A stretch of DNA of 24,379 bases from a virus. Both the position numbers and the translations under genes were made by a program. The DNA is taken from IMG/VR virus record IMGVR_UViG_3300005433_000015, positions 1-24,379 of that record; one strand, 5' to 3'. Under the pieces are notes generated by a model. It searched no databases. It was not told the origin of the DNA and saw only the letters and a list, made by a program, of their open reading frames with translations. How positions within the stretch are numbered: position 1 is the stretch's first letter; the number at the start of each line of letters is the position of its first letter. Below, in pieces: positions 7,850 to 14,563 of this stretch.

Positions 7850-8228
7850 TTTTCTTGTCCAGTCTAACTATGTTATCTGTCTTCAAATGACCAACACTTT
7901 CTCGTTGTATATCGTTGTGTCTGAATTCCGCCCAGTACAATTCAAACGCAACACCGTCTTCCAATCCCTCGAATGAGTGATATAGTCCTGGTTTTACGGC
8001 TGTGTAGTCACCGGCTTTAAGTATAGTTTCGTCTATCAATTCATAGTCCTTCTGCCATACACGGATTTTCATCTCGCCTGACATCACGTAGAAACCGTTC
8101 CATTTGTATTCGTGTTTGTGCTTTGAACACGTGCCACCTTTTACAAAATCTATCCTGTGGAATTCGCAAGAACCATTTGCTTCAATGAGTTCTGTTTGTC
8201 CCCAAATTTTACCTGCTTTGTTTCCCAT
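7830..8228 (-). CDS. cupin-fold protein
   Basis: A 132-residue single-domain cupin. Cupin motif 1 is seen as GGTCSKHKHEYKWNGFYVMSG (metal-binding H37 and H39), and motif 2 as AGDYTAVKPGLYHSF (H84). The usual motif-1 Glu is not clearly placed. Cupins of this size bind metal and act as isomerases, dioxygenases, sugar-modifying enzymes or simple ligand binders, so the reaction cannot be told from sequence. It is the first gene of the cupin-amidinotransferase-amidinotransferase-DUF6614-QueE operon. The start has no good Shine-Dalgarno and lies only 12 nt after the -10 box, so the leader would be about 5 nt. Confidence 0.78.
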   Translation of the reverse strand: MGNKAGKIWGQTELIEANGSCEFHRIDFVKGGTCSKHKHEYKWNGFYVMSGEMKIRVWQKDYELIDETILKAGDYTAVKPGLYHSFEGLEDGVAFELYWAEFRHNDIQRESVGHLKTDNIVRLDKKNDKTRK

Positions 8229-8240
8229 GATGTACTTTTA

Positions 8241-8269
8241 ATTATATATGTATTTAGATATTTTGTCAA
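8241..8269 (-). promoter_or_regulatory. perfect-consensus sigma70 promoter of the cupin-amidinotransferase-QueE operon
   Basis: Minus-strand TTGACA (8269-8264), 17-nt spacer, TATAAT (8246-8241). Both hexamers and the spacing match the sigma70 consensus exactly. The -35 box starts one base after the hairpin at 8271-8290. The spacer also contains TCTAAATA (8258-8251), an octamer seen upstream of other genes here. It is likely to be read by unmodified host RNA polymerase early in infection (inference). Confidence 0.8.
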
Positions 8270-8270
8270 T

Positions 8271-8290
8271 GGGGGAGAAAAAACTCCCCC
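8271..8290 (-). other. GC-rich hairpin between two transcription units
   Basis: A 7-bp perfect stem (GGGGGAG/CTCCCCC) with a 6-nt loop that is all T on the minus strand. It lies between the stop of a 27-codon ORF and the -35 box of the next operon. It could stop transcription coming from the YhhQ gene, but neither strand has a U-run directly after the stem, so a classical intrinsic terminator is not supported. Confidence 0.6.
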
Positions 8291-8296
8291 AAGAAC

Positions 8297-8380
8297 TCAC
8301 AATAGTGTGAATGCCACAACAGCCGTCACGGCTAATATTACTGCAATAATACCGGCGCCTGTGTATATTTTGTCTTTCAC
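8297..8380 (-). CDS. 27-residue hydrophobic peptide, GTG start
   Basis: A short frame starts with GTG one base after the YhhQ-type transporter stop and ends 6 nt before the GC-rich hairpin. The peptide begins with a charged KDKIYTGAG segment followed by about 17 Ala/Val/Ile/Leu residues, the pattern of a single membrane-spanning helix. It fills almost the entire gap between the transporter stop and the hairpin, and no other frame does. There is only a purine-rich AAAAAGAAA as ribosome-binding site. It may be a small membrane partner of the transporter (inference) or a chance frame. Confidence 0.4.
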   Translation of the reverse strand: MKDKIYTGAGIIAVILAVTAVVAFTLL

Positions 8381-8381
8381 A

Positions 8382-9029
8382 CTATTTCTTTTTGCCTATA
8401 ACTTGTAACCTGTTTAATAGGATACCATATGCTGGTAAGAATACTATTAGACCAACTACAATTTTAGTCAATGTGTTGTTTTGTGCAACCACGTGCCAGT
8501 TTGCACCAATCCACGATAGGTTACCTTCTGCGTCAAGCGAACCTGCGAACGCAACATAAAAGAACGAGTATGTATCAATTATGTTTGCCGCGATAGTTGA
8601 AAGTGCCGGAGCCGCCCACCAATTGTCCGATCTTTCTCTGATTGCTTGGAACACGTACACATCAAGCATGGTACCAATAGCATAAGCAGTACCACTTGCA
8701 AATCCAACTCTGTATGCGTGTGGGTCACCTAATGCCAACAGTACAAGTACTGATGCAACGATCGCCGGAATGATTGCCATTGCAACAACGGCCCTTCCTG
8801 CTTCTTTGCCAACCAACCTAACCGTCAAGTCAGTCGCTACTACAACAATCGGAAATGTGAATGCCGCCGCCGCCAATGGGAACGATCCAAAAAATGGAAG
8901 TTCTGCTCCGGGGAATAAATCAAATCTGATTGTGACTAGATAATTCGATAAGGCAATAACTGCCGTGTGTAAAATTACTAGATTTCTTACAAGTGTTTTA
9001 TCTACACCTGCCATTAATGTTTTGAACAT
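8382..9029 (-). CDS. yhhQ: YhhQ/VUT-family queuosine-precursor transporter
   Basis: A 215-residue integral membrane protein with about six hydrophobic helices. It matches the YhhQ family, which imports preQ0/preQ1: early SNYLVTIRF, FPIVVVATDLTVRLVGKEAGRAVV and a later IAANIIDTYSFFYVAF region. The family length is ~220 aa, so it is complete. It would sit in the host inner membrane and supply 7-deazaguanine bases to the DpdA-like enzyme, bypassing or supplementing synthesis. The start has a strong AAGGAGGA Shine-Dalgarno and its own promoter at 9064-9093. Its base composition is somewhat more GC-rich (many GCC/GCG Ala codons) than its neighbours, mostly because of its amino-acid content; recent transfer is possible but not shown. 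Confidence 0.85.
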   Translation of the reverse strand: MFKTLMAGVDKTLVRNLVILHTAVIALSNYLVTIRFDLFPGAELPFFGSFPLAAAAFTFPIVVVATDLTVRLVGKEAGRAVVAMAIIPAIVASVLVLLALGDPHAYRVGFASGTAYAIGTMLDVYVFQAIRERSDNWWAAPALSTIAANIIDTYSFFYVAFAGSLDAEGNLSWIGANWHVVAQNNTLTKIVVGLIVFLPAYGILLNRLQVIGKKK

Positions 9030-9063
9030 TAAGTCCTCCTTAAGGTTTAATTAATGTATGCTA

Positions 9064-9093
9064 ATTGTACTATGATTACCGCGATTGTGTCAA
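9064..9093 (-). promoter_or_regulatory. sigma70-like promoter of the transporter gene
   Basis: Minus-strand TTGACA (9093-9088), 18-nt spacer, TACAAT (9069-9064). It lies in the gap between the phosphoribosyltransferase and transporter genes, leaving a leader of about 30 nt that contains AAGGAGGA before the ATG. Confidence 0.7.
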
Positions 9094-9106
9094 CACAACC
9101 TTTAGT

Positions 9107-9565
9107 TTATTTGTCCCACTCTTCCCATGGAAATACTATCCAACTGGGCACTTCGTCTTTGTTGATCTCGTATCCATGGTAATCTACTTTTACTTCTGAA
9201 GGTTTGTTATGTATAAGTGCGGCAAATTTTATTCGTTCTTCATGTTTGCCAAAATTTTCTTCTATATACTTGAATGTTGCACCAGAATCGTTTATGTCAT
9301 CTATGATTAGTATTTTCTTTTGAAATGCAAATGCTTTTTCTAGCACACTTAGGTTTGGTTTTGCTTTATGGTCTCTTAATCTTATATCTAGCACTTCGTG
9401 GGCAGTGTTTAGTCTGTGTGAAAGATATACTCCCGGTATGCAACCTCCCCTATTAATTCCTAGTATAATGCTTGGCATCCAGTTGGAGTGCACCATTTTA
9501 TCTTCTATTTGAATTAATGCATTACGCATCTGTCCTGTTGTAAAATAATTCTTCTTAACTTCCAT
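9107..9565 (-). CDS. purine phosphoribosyltransferase (xanthine/guanine/hypoxanthine type)
   Basis: A 152-residue type I phosphoribosyltransferase. The PRPP-binding loop ILIIDDINDSGATF is at about residues 85-98, and the N-terminal GINRGGCIPGVYLSHRL is the usual phosphate/PRPP-contact loop. The C-terminal PSWIVFPWEEWD resembles the base-binding end of bacterial Gpt (XGPRT), which turns guanine, xanthine or hypoxanthine plus PRPP into the nucleotide. Length equals E. coli Gpt. It overlaps the membrane protein gene by 11 nt and lies in the same operon as GMP reductase and FolE. This suggests guanine salvage, possibly of guanine freed by DpdA (inference). Exact base preference cannot be read from sequence. 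Confidence 0.8.
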   Translation of the reverse strand: MEVKKNYFTTGQMRNALIQIEDKMVHSNWMPSIILGINRGGCIPGVYLSHRLNTAHEVLDIRLRDHKAKPNLSVLEKAFAFQKKILIIDDINDSGATFKYIEENFGKHEERIKFAALIHNKPSEVKVDYHGYEINKDEVPSWIVFPWEEWDK

Positions 9566-9887
9566 AATAATAATTTAAAATACCTAAAGAATAAATTGCT
9601 AATGATACTGCGTTTAAAACTATTAATGATCTGTCGTGCCACAGCATACCAACTATTAACCAACCTATAAATCCTAAATTTGCAATCCATAAATTCACAG
9701 GAAACATATTTGCAGAAGTGAAAAGCATTGCCACAATCAATGTGATACTACTTGCCCATTTGATATACCATGATAGGTCACCTCGAGGTGTAACTTTTTT
9801 GTAAACTCTTGATGAATTAAGGGCCTTGATCTTGTCGTCAAGTTTTTCTGTTATAGGTTCGATTGGTTTATTTGTCGTATTTTTCAT
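9555..9887 (-). CDS. small membrane protein of unknown function
   Basis: A 110-residue protein with a hydrophilic, charged N-terminal ~45 residues and then three probable membrane helices (ASSITLIVAMLFTSANMF, IANLGFIGWLIVGMLW, SLIVLNAVSLAIYSLGIL). No transporter signature is recognised. It overlaps GMP reductase by 20 nt upstream and the phosphoribosyltransferase by 11 nt downstream, so it is translated as part of the purine operon. It might anchor or transport something linked to purines, but that rests on position only. Confidence 0.65.
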   Translation of the reverse strand: MKNTTNKPIEPITEKLDDKIKALNSSRVYKKVTPRGDLSWYIKWASSITLIVAMLFTSANMFPVNLWIANLGFIGWLIVGMLWHDRSLIVLNAVSLAIYSLGILNYYYGS

Positions 9888-10917
9888 ATATCCTGTTTAT
9901 AACATTATTTGTAGTCACGAAACTTGCACACTTGGGCATATCTTTCAATCTTCTTGCACCTATGTATGTGCAGGCACTTCTTACTCCGCCCAGTATATCT
10001 TCTACTGTGTGTTGCACAGGACCTCTGTACGGCAGACTTATTAATCTGCCTTCATTGCCTCTGTATCCATCTTTACGTTTGCCATGTTTTTCTCTTGCAC
10101 GATCCGAGCTCATTCCGTAAAATTCTACTTTGCCGTCGACTATTTCCTGCTCTGACTCGTCATGGCCTGCCAACATGCCACCTATCATTACCATGTGGGC
10201 ACCGCCACCAAATGCTTTGGCTATATCTCCCGGGTACACACAACCTCCATCCGCCATTATGTGTCCATCTACACCGTTGGCCGCGTCAGCACAATCTAAT
10301 ATCGCACTGAATTGTGGTACGCCAACACCTGTCATTGTTCTTGTTGTACATACTGATCCAGGACCAATACCAATTTTGACAACATCAGCACCGTTGATAA
10401 TAAGTTCTTCTGTCATTTCAGGGGTTACAACATTTCCTGCAACAATAATTTTTGTAGGATATTCATCACGTACCTTTTTAATAAAATCCACCATGTTCTG
10501 GTGATAGGCGTTTGCAACATCAACAGTGATCATTTTTATGTCAGGAAAACTTTTCAATACATCTTGCATTGTCTTCCAATCCTGTGCTTCCTTATCCCAC
10601 ATAATATTTGTGCCTGTGCAAACCGATACACTTTGTAACCTTACACCACTGCCAACTGCTTTCCGCCATTCTTCTATGCCGGTAGTTTTTGTGATCACAG
10701 TCATCATTTTGTACTCTTGCAATACTTTTGCCATTGAGAAGGTTCCAACACCATCCATGTTGCTCGCAAAGATAGGCAAGAAGTTCATCTGTTTGCCAGA
10801 GTTCCTAAATGTAAAGTTACGAGTCATGTCTACATCTTTACGTGATGACAATGTAGAACGTTTTGGTTGTAGTAGCACGTCCTCAAAATTCAATTTTGCG
10901 TCGTAATTAATCCTCAT
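9868..10917 (-). CDS. guaC: GMP reductase
   Basis: A 349-residue TIM-barrel enzyme of the IMPDH/GMP reductase family. GMP reductase converts GMP to IMP with NADPH. The catalytic loop KIGIGPGSVCTTRTMTGVG carries C190 (E. coli GuaC C186). DGGCVYPGDIAKAFGGGAHMVM, GGMLAGH and FYGMSSDRA follow, and the C-terminal LGGVRSACTYIGA matches GuaC closely. There is no CBS-domain insert, as expected for GuaC and unlike most IMPDHs. Length matches E. coli GuaC (347). It lies downstream of FolE and upstream of the phosphoribosyltransferase, with 11- and 20-nt overlaps. A phage GuaC would drain guanine nucleotides towards IMP and adenine, fitting an AT-rich genome (inference). Confidence 0.9.
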   Translation of the reverse strand: MRINYDAKLNFEDVLLQPKRSTLSSRKDVDMTRNFTFRNSGKQMNFLPIFASNMDGVGTFSMAKVLQEYKMMTVITKTTGIEEWRKAVGSGVRLQSVSVCTGTNIMWDKEAQDWKTMQDVLKSFPDIKMITVDVANAYHQNMVDFIKKVRDEYPTKIIVAGNVVTPEMTEELIINGADVVKIGIGPGSVCTTRTMTGVGVPQFSAILDCADAANGVDGHIMADGGCVYPGDIAKAFGGGAHMVMIGGMLAGHDESEQEIVDGKVEFYGMSSDRAREKHGKRKDGYRGNEGRLISLPYRGPVQHTVEDILGGVRSACTYIGARRLKDMPKCASFVTTNNVINRIYEKYDK

Positions 10918-11134
10918 CTTCTTGTTCCTTTGTTTTGCATACTTCTAAAATACTTTGATAGTGTTCCCATGCCTGTTTCAGTGCAGGATATTTTTCTCGC
11001 ATATCCTCTTCTGGGTTTCCTAAATCTAAATCTCCAAAACTGTAAGTGAAACTGGTGTCTAGGTCTCCACCGTATGTTATTCCTTCGCTGAATCCCATCT
11101 CCAATTGTTGGTCTTTTTTAGATTTGCTAGTCAT
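10907..11134 (-). CDS. small acidic phage protein of unknown function
   Basis: A 75-residue acidic protein containing REKYPALKQAWEHYQ and ending in a run of Glu/Asp. Similar short proteins are common in T4-like cyanophages, in my recollection. It overlaps FolE by 8 nt (GAAGGGAC before the ATG serves as Shine-Dalgarno) and GMP reductase by 11 nt. No domain or function is recognised. Confidence 0.6.
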   Translation of the reverse strand: MTSKSKKDQQLEMGFSEGITYGGDLDTSFTYSFGDLDLGNPEEDMREKYPALKQAWEHYQSILEVCKTKEQEDED

Positions 11135-11837
11135 GTCCCTTCATACTCATACAGATTTTGTAGAATTCATCTCTTGTAGCAGGATCTTCCTTGAATGCAC
11201 CCAACATAATTGCAGTTGTCATGTCTGATTCGTGTTCTCTTACACCTCTGTGCGTCATGCAGTGATGTTCTGCTTTGACCACTACTGCAAGGTTGTCAGT
11301 CTTTGCATACTTTTTCAATTCATCTGCAATCTGTGTTGTCATCTCTTCTTGTATCTGCGGTCTCTCCACGATGTGATGTACGATCCTGTTGAATTTACTC
11401 AATCCAATAACTTCACCATTGGGAATTATACCTACCCAGGCATTACCCACAATGTTCTGGAAGTGGTGGGCACACGTTGATCTAATTGATATTGGACCAC
11501 TGGTGTACATACTCTTGTAACCCATGTTGGGAAAACTTGTAACCCTTGGTGCTGGTTTGAACCTACCACCAAATGTTTCTCTTATGTACATCTTGGCCAC
11601 ACGTTTGGCAGTTTCCTGTGTGTTGTGATCGTTTTCTGTGTCAATCACAAGGCTGTCTAACACGCCTTGAAGTTTTTCTTGTACCTCTGCCTGCAATAGG
11701 TCCATCTCACCGTCCTCTATGAATTCTGAGATGTTGTCATTGGAGTGGAATCTCTTGCCTGCCTTCTGCAATCTGTCTTTTATCTTCTTACTGATAGGTC
11801 CTTCCGGAACCCAACTGTCTTTTAAGGAGTCGTCCAT
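11127..11837 (-). CDS. folE: GTP cyclohydrolase I (FolE)
   Basis: FolE opens GTP to dihydroneopterin triphosphate, the first step of both folate and 7-deazaguanine synthesis. The zinc site is visible as STCAHHFQNIVG (C122 and a following His) and AEHHCMTHRGVRE (C193). GVIIPNGE-type and GLSKFNRIVHH segments are typical of the family, and the C-terminal SDMTTAIMLGAF is the conserved end. The protein is 236 aa, with about 50 residues before the first conserved helix, slightly longer than bacterial FolE. Its start overlaps the upstream stop (TAATG). In this window it most plausibly feeds the QueE/DpdA pathway. Confidence 0.92.
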   Translation of the reverse strand: MDDSLKDSWVPEGPISKKIKDRLQKAGKRFHSNDNISEFIEDGEMDLLQAEVQEKLQGVLDSLVIDTENDHNTQETAKRVAKMYIRETFGGRFKPAPRVTSFPNMGYKSMYTSGPISIRSTCAHHFQNIVGNAWVGIIPNGEVIGLSKFNRIVHHIVERPQIQEEMTTQIADELKKYAKTDNLAVVVKAEHHCMTHRGVREHESDMTTAIMLGAFKEDPATRDEFYKICMSMKGHD

Positions 11838-12067
11838 TATTCTACGTCCAATCTAACGATATGTTTTCTCAATGCTCTAACCAATTCTTCAATTTTGTCT
11901 ATCACGGCAATCATGTCTCTGTCTGTGATATATTTAGATCTTTCTTTCAACTTGTCATATTCTTTGATTGATATTTGCACCATAGGACCATAGTTGTCTT
12001 TGTGTCCCACACTCTCATTTTCCATAGAGGCGTCTAGTGCTCTTTGCTTTTCTTCTGAGTCTGTCAT
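11837..12067 (-). CDS. small coiled-coil protein of unknown function
   Basis: A 76-residue protein with a polar N-terminus and a probable helix or coiled coil over the last 40 residues. Its ATG overlaps the galE stop as ATGA and is preceded by AAGGAG at ideal distance, so expression is well supported. It overlaps FolE's start by one base. No domain is recognised. Confidence 0.6.
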   Translation of the reverse strand: MTDSEEKQRALDASMENESVGHKDNYGPMVQISIKEYDKLKERSKYITDRDMIAVIDKIEELVRALRKHIVRLDVE

Positions 12068-13101
12068 TGTATCTCCTTCTTGTGAGTCTTGTTATACCAT
12101 TTTACAGCAGTTGCCACCACGTTGTCAATAGAACTCTGTGCTGGTTCCCAACCTAAAATGCTTTTTACCTTTGATATGTCAGCGACCAGGTATGCTGGAT
12201 CTCCCGGTCTGTTGTCATGTATCTCGATGTTCATAGCGCCTGCATGTTTCTGCACAGCATCAAGCAATTCTTTGTTAGACGCAGGTGCTCCTGATCCTAA
12301 ATTGAATACTTCTGACACTGAATTGTCATTGGCATAGTTCAACGCCTTAACGTGTGCATCTGCAAGATCCATTACATGGACATAATCTCTTACACATGAA
12401 CCATCTGGAGTGTCATACTTGTCACCAAACATCTTGAACGTTTTACCTTGTTTGGCGGCCGCCACTGCAAGTGGTATTATATGTGTTTCACGATCTCTTA
12501 ATTCTCCTACTTCTGCATCTGGATCGGCACCAGCCGCATTGAAATATCTTAAGCCAACACTTGATAGTCCATATGCTCTCAAATAATCTTTGCATATCAT
12601 TTCCATCATCAGTTTACTGGCTCCATAAGAACTAATTGGTTTTGCCCAGTCAGATTCTTTACACATTTTCAATCCTGGATCACCATAAGTGGCCGCACTA
12701 GAACTATAAACAAATGTTTTCACACCACACTCTATCAACTTGTCTAGAAGTACAACAGTTGCAATAACATTGTTCTTATAATATTCCGATGGATTTACCA
12801 CTGATTCGGACACAGAGGCACTGCCGGCAAAATGTATACAACTTGTTACATTGTATCTTTTTATTATCTCGTCAAGCCTGTCGATTTCCTGTGGTAGATT
12901 TATATCATATGATGGACCAAATGAAACAGGTTTGTGTTTTAATCTTAGATCTCTGTCTATGGTTATTGGTGTGAATCCGTTCTTGACCAAAAACTTACAG
13001 GTATGTGAACCCACATATCCGGCTCCGCCCGTGACTAGCACTGCCTTGCTCAGACCTTTAATACTTGGGCTCTGATACTGGTGTTCTATAGTGTTGTCCA
13101 T
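12064..13101 (-). CDS. galE: UDP-glucose 4-epimerase (GalE-like SDR)
   Basis: An extended short-chain dehydrogenase of the GalE type that interconverts UDP-glucose and UDP-galactose (or the N-acetyl forms). VLVTGGAGYVGSHTCKFL is the NAD-binding Rossmann motif, and SSYGASKLMME contains the YxxxK catalytic pair. AATYGDP supplies the Ser/Thr region, and LRYFNAAGADPDAEVGE and GSGAPASNKELLDA are family blocks. I place the start at the ATG at 13101, which has GGAG 5 nt upstream; a GTG at 13119 would add six residues with poorer support. Even so it overlaps the glycosyltransferase by 44 nt, longer than other overlaps here. It probably makes the sugar donor for that neighbour. Confidence 0.88.
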   Translation of the reverse strand: MDNTIEHQYQSPSIKGLSKAVLVTGGAGYVGSHTCKFLVKNGFTPITIDRDLRLKHKPVSFGPSYDINLPQEIDRLDEIIKRYNVTSCIHFAGSASVSESVVNPSEYYKNNVIATVVLLDKLIECGVKTFVYSSSAATYGDPGLKMCKESDWAKPISSYGASKLMMEMICKDYLRAYGLSSVGLRYFNAAGADPDAEVGELRDRETHIIPLAVAAAKQGKTFKMFGDKYDTPDGSCVRDYVHVMDLADAHVKALNYANDNSVSEVFNLGSGAPASNKELLDAVQKHAGAMNIEIHDNRPGDPAYLVADISKVKSILGWEPAQSSIDNVVATAVKWYNKTHKKEIQ

Positions 13102-14224
13102 CTCTTCTCCATTGTTCACCCTTGCCTGTCATGATGTCTAACATTCTGTCGATTGTGCCGTTTGTCCAATCTGATATTTGACCCATACTAGGGGATGGTT
13201 TGCTTAATAGTAATTCTAACTTGTTCATTGCATCTTCCTGTGACCATGGCACATACAATCTTGTGTGGTCATTTGCAAATACTTCTGGGAAAGATCTGTA
13301 TGCCGGAAAAAGAACATTACAGCCTAAAGCATCTGCTTCAGACACAGTGTTAGATGTCCAGTCCTGTAAAGCACAATTGAATAGTACTCTCGAATCAGCA
13401 AGTATATTGTAGTAATCATTTTTTTTCAAATTTTCATGAATTGTAAGTAATCCTTCTTTTTCTAGATATTTGGCTTCTTTCACGTAATAGTCATTGTTTG
13501 ATCTCAAAGGACCACCCTGACATATTGCAAATTCTGTCTCTGGATGTTTCTTTTTATATGCTTGAATTAGATCCATAAAGAATTGTGGTTGCTTCTCTTG
13601 ATCCCATCTTGCACCAAAAACCACTCTCTGTTTTCTTTCTATGAATGGCTTCTGTTCTACTCTACCTTGAACCTCTTCTTTTCCAAAACTCAATCCTGAT
13701 ATGTTGTATATGGGTGCCTTCCAGTTTGCTATTCTCATGTTTGCCACCATTTCTTCATTGCTGGCCAATATTACAACATTTGGAATCTCGTTGCACATCT
13801 GCTCGTATAAACTCATCCATTTGCTCATACCCCATACGTGTACGAAATCATCAGGATCAATTGCCTGTGCCAGACAACGCAAGTATATTGTTGGTCTGTA
13901 CTTCTCAGGTGTCTGTTGTAAAATATAAGGAAGTGATTCCATTCCTGGTTGGAACATATCCTCAAAGAAAATTGCGTCCTTACTTGTGATCTCTCCTGCC
14001 TTCAGCATCTTGACCAAGTTCATCATCTGGCTCATGCTGAAATAACTTCTGCCATGTGCATCTAGCACCTGTCCTGTTACTATTGCTTCTGAATCATCTA
14101 TTGTTTCGCCTGGAACAATTTCATACTTCACGCCACGTTTGTCATATGCTCTTTTTGTCCAGTCAGTCAATTGAAAAGTGTATCTTGCTTGATAAGATTC
14201 TAATCCCATGTAAAATATCTTCAT
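13058..14224 (-). CDS. glycosyltransferase (GT-B type, family 1/4-like)
   Basis: A 388-residue protein with the GT-B layout: an N-terminal half beginning MKIFYMGLESYQARY and a C-terminal half with KQRVVFGARWDQEKQPQFFMDLIQAY, then the donor-binding region VLFNCALQDWTSNTVSEADALGC. This last block matches the ExxxxG-type sugar-nucleotide site of retaining group 1 glycosyltransferases. It would transfer a sugar, probably from the GalE product, to a surface glycan, a virion protein or a modified base; the sequence does not say which. A TATAAT lies 6 nt before the ATG and an AAAGGAG further upstream (14231-14259). It starts a galE-containing subunit of the operon. Confidence 0.72.
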   Translation of the reverse strand: MKIFYMGLESYQARYTFQLTDWTKRAYDKRGVKYEIVPGETIDDSEAIVTGQVLDAHGRSYFSMSQMMNLVKMLKAGEITSKDAIFFEDMFQPGMESLPYILQQTPEKYRPTIYLRCLAQAIDPDDFVHVWGMSKWMSLYEQMCNEIPNVVILASNEEMVANMRIANWKAPIYNISGLSFGKEEVQGRVEQKPFIERKQRVVFGARWDQEKQPQFFMDLIQAYKKKHPETEFAICQGGPLRSNNDYYVKEAKYLEKEGLLTIHENLKKNDYYNILADSRVLFNCALQDWTSNTVSEADALGCNVLFPAYRSFPEVFANDHTRLYVPWSQEDAMNKLELLLSKPSPSMGQISDWTNGTIDRMLDIMTGKGEQWRRDGQHYRTPVSEPKY

Positions 14225-14230
14225 ACGTTT

Positions 14231-14259
14231 ATTATAACTCCTTTAATCCCATTTGTCAC
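14231..14259 (-). promoter_or_regulatory. candidate promoter 6 nt before the glycosyltransferase start
   Basis: Minus-strand GTGACA (14259-14254), 17-nt spacer, TATAAT (14236-14231), then exactly 6 nt to the ATG. An AAAGGAG lies just upstream of the -10 box; it could be a distant Shine-Dalgarno for read-through transcripts but would be lost from transcripts that start here. Confidence 0.5.
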
Positions 14260-14563
14260 TGAAATCTTTATACAAACTATATTCTGCTGTAAGTTCATCT
14301 CCGGCCTTGATTGTTTTGGTAGTCATTAGGTAATGTACTGGTAATTGATGCCAAAAACCTTTTACATTCCTACAATTCGGATTATCTGAATGATTGTAAA
14401 ATGCTCCTAAGGCAGTTCTAATTGCTCCATGTGGAAAATTTTTATTCCGAATATGCACTATTCCTAACACAACGTCAGCGTCGAAATCCTTTGTTGCAAA
14501 TAGTCCGAGACCCTGCACATCAGATTCCCTCACAGTCAATCCGTCTGGTAATGGTTTATACAT
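14243..14563 (-). CDS. minimal SET-domain protein
   Basis: A 106-residue protein that is almost only a SET domain, the fold of protein lysine methyltransferases that use S-adenosylmethionine. Seen are VQGLGLFATKDF (residues 16-27, the G-x-G-L/V-F-A start of SET), GAFYNHSDNPNC (53-64, the NHS motif with the following PN) and KAGDELTAEYS (86-96, the GDEL...Y active-site motif). Pre-SET and post-SET cysteines are absent. It overlaps the peroxiredoxin gene by 8 nt, with AAGGGGAA as Shine-Dalgarno. The target may be a host or phage protein and is unknown. Confidence 0.8.
   Translation of the reverse strand: MYKPLPDGLTVRESDVQGLGLFATKDFDADVVLGIVHIRNKNFPHGAIRTALGAFYNHSDNPNCRNVKGFWHQLPVHYLMTTKTIKAGDELTAEYSLYKDFSDKWD

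Noticed and set aside
9779-9790. Perfect 12-bp palindrome CACCTCGAGGTG
   Set aside because: It lies within the coding region of a membrane protein with no second copy or nearby promoter noticed; probably chance.
9826-10504. Plus-strand open frames opposite GMP reductase and its neighbours
   Set aside because: They are antisense to a gene with clear motifs, lack Shine-Dalgarnos and family features, and are shadows.
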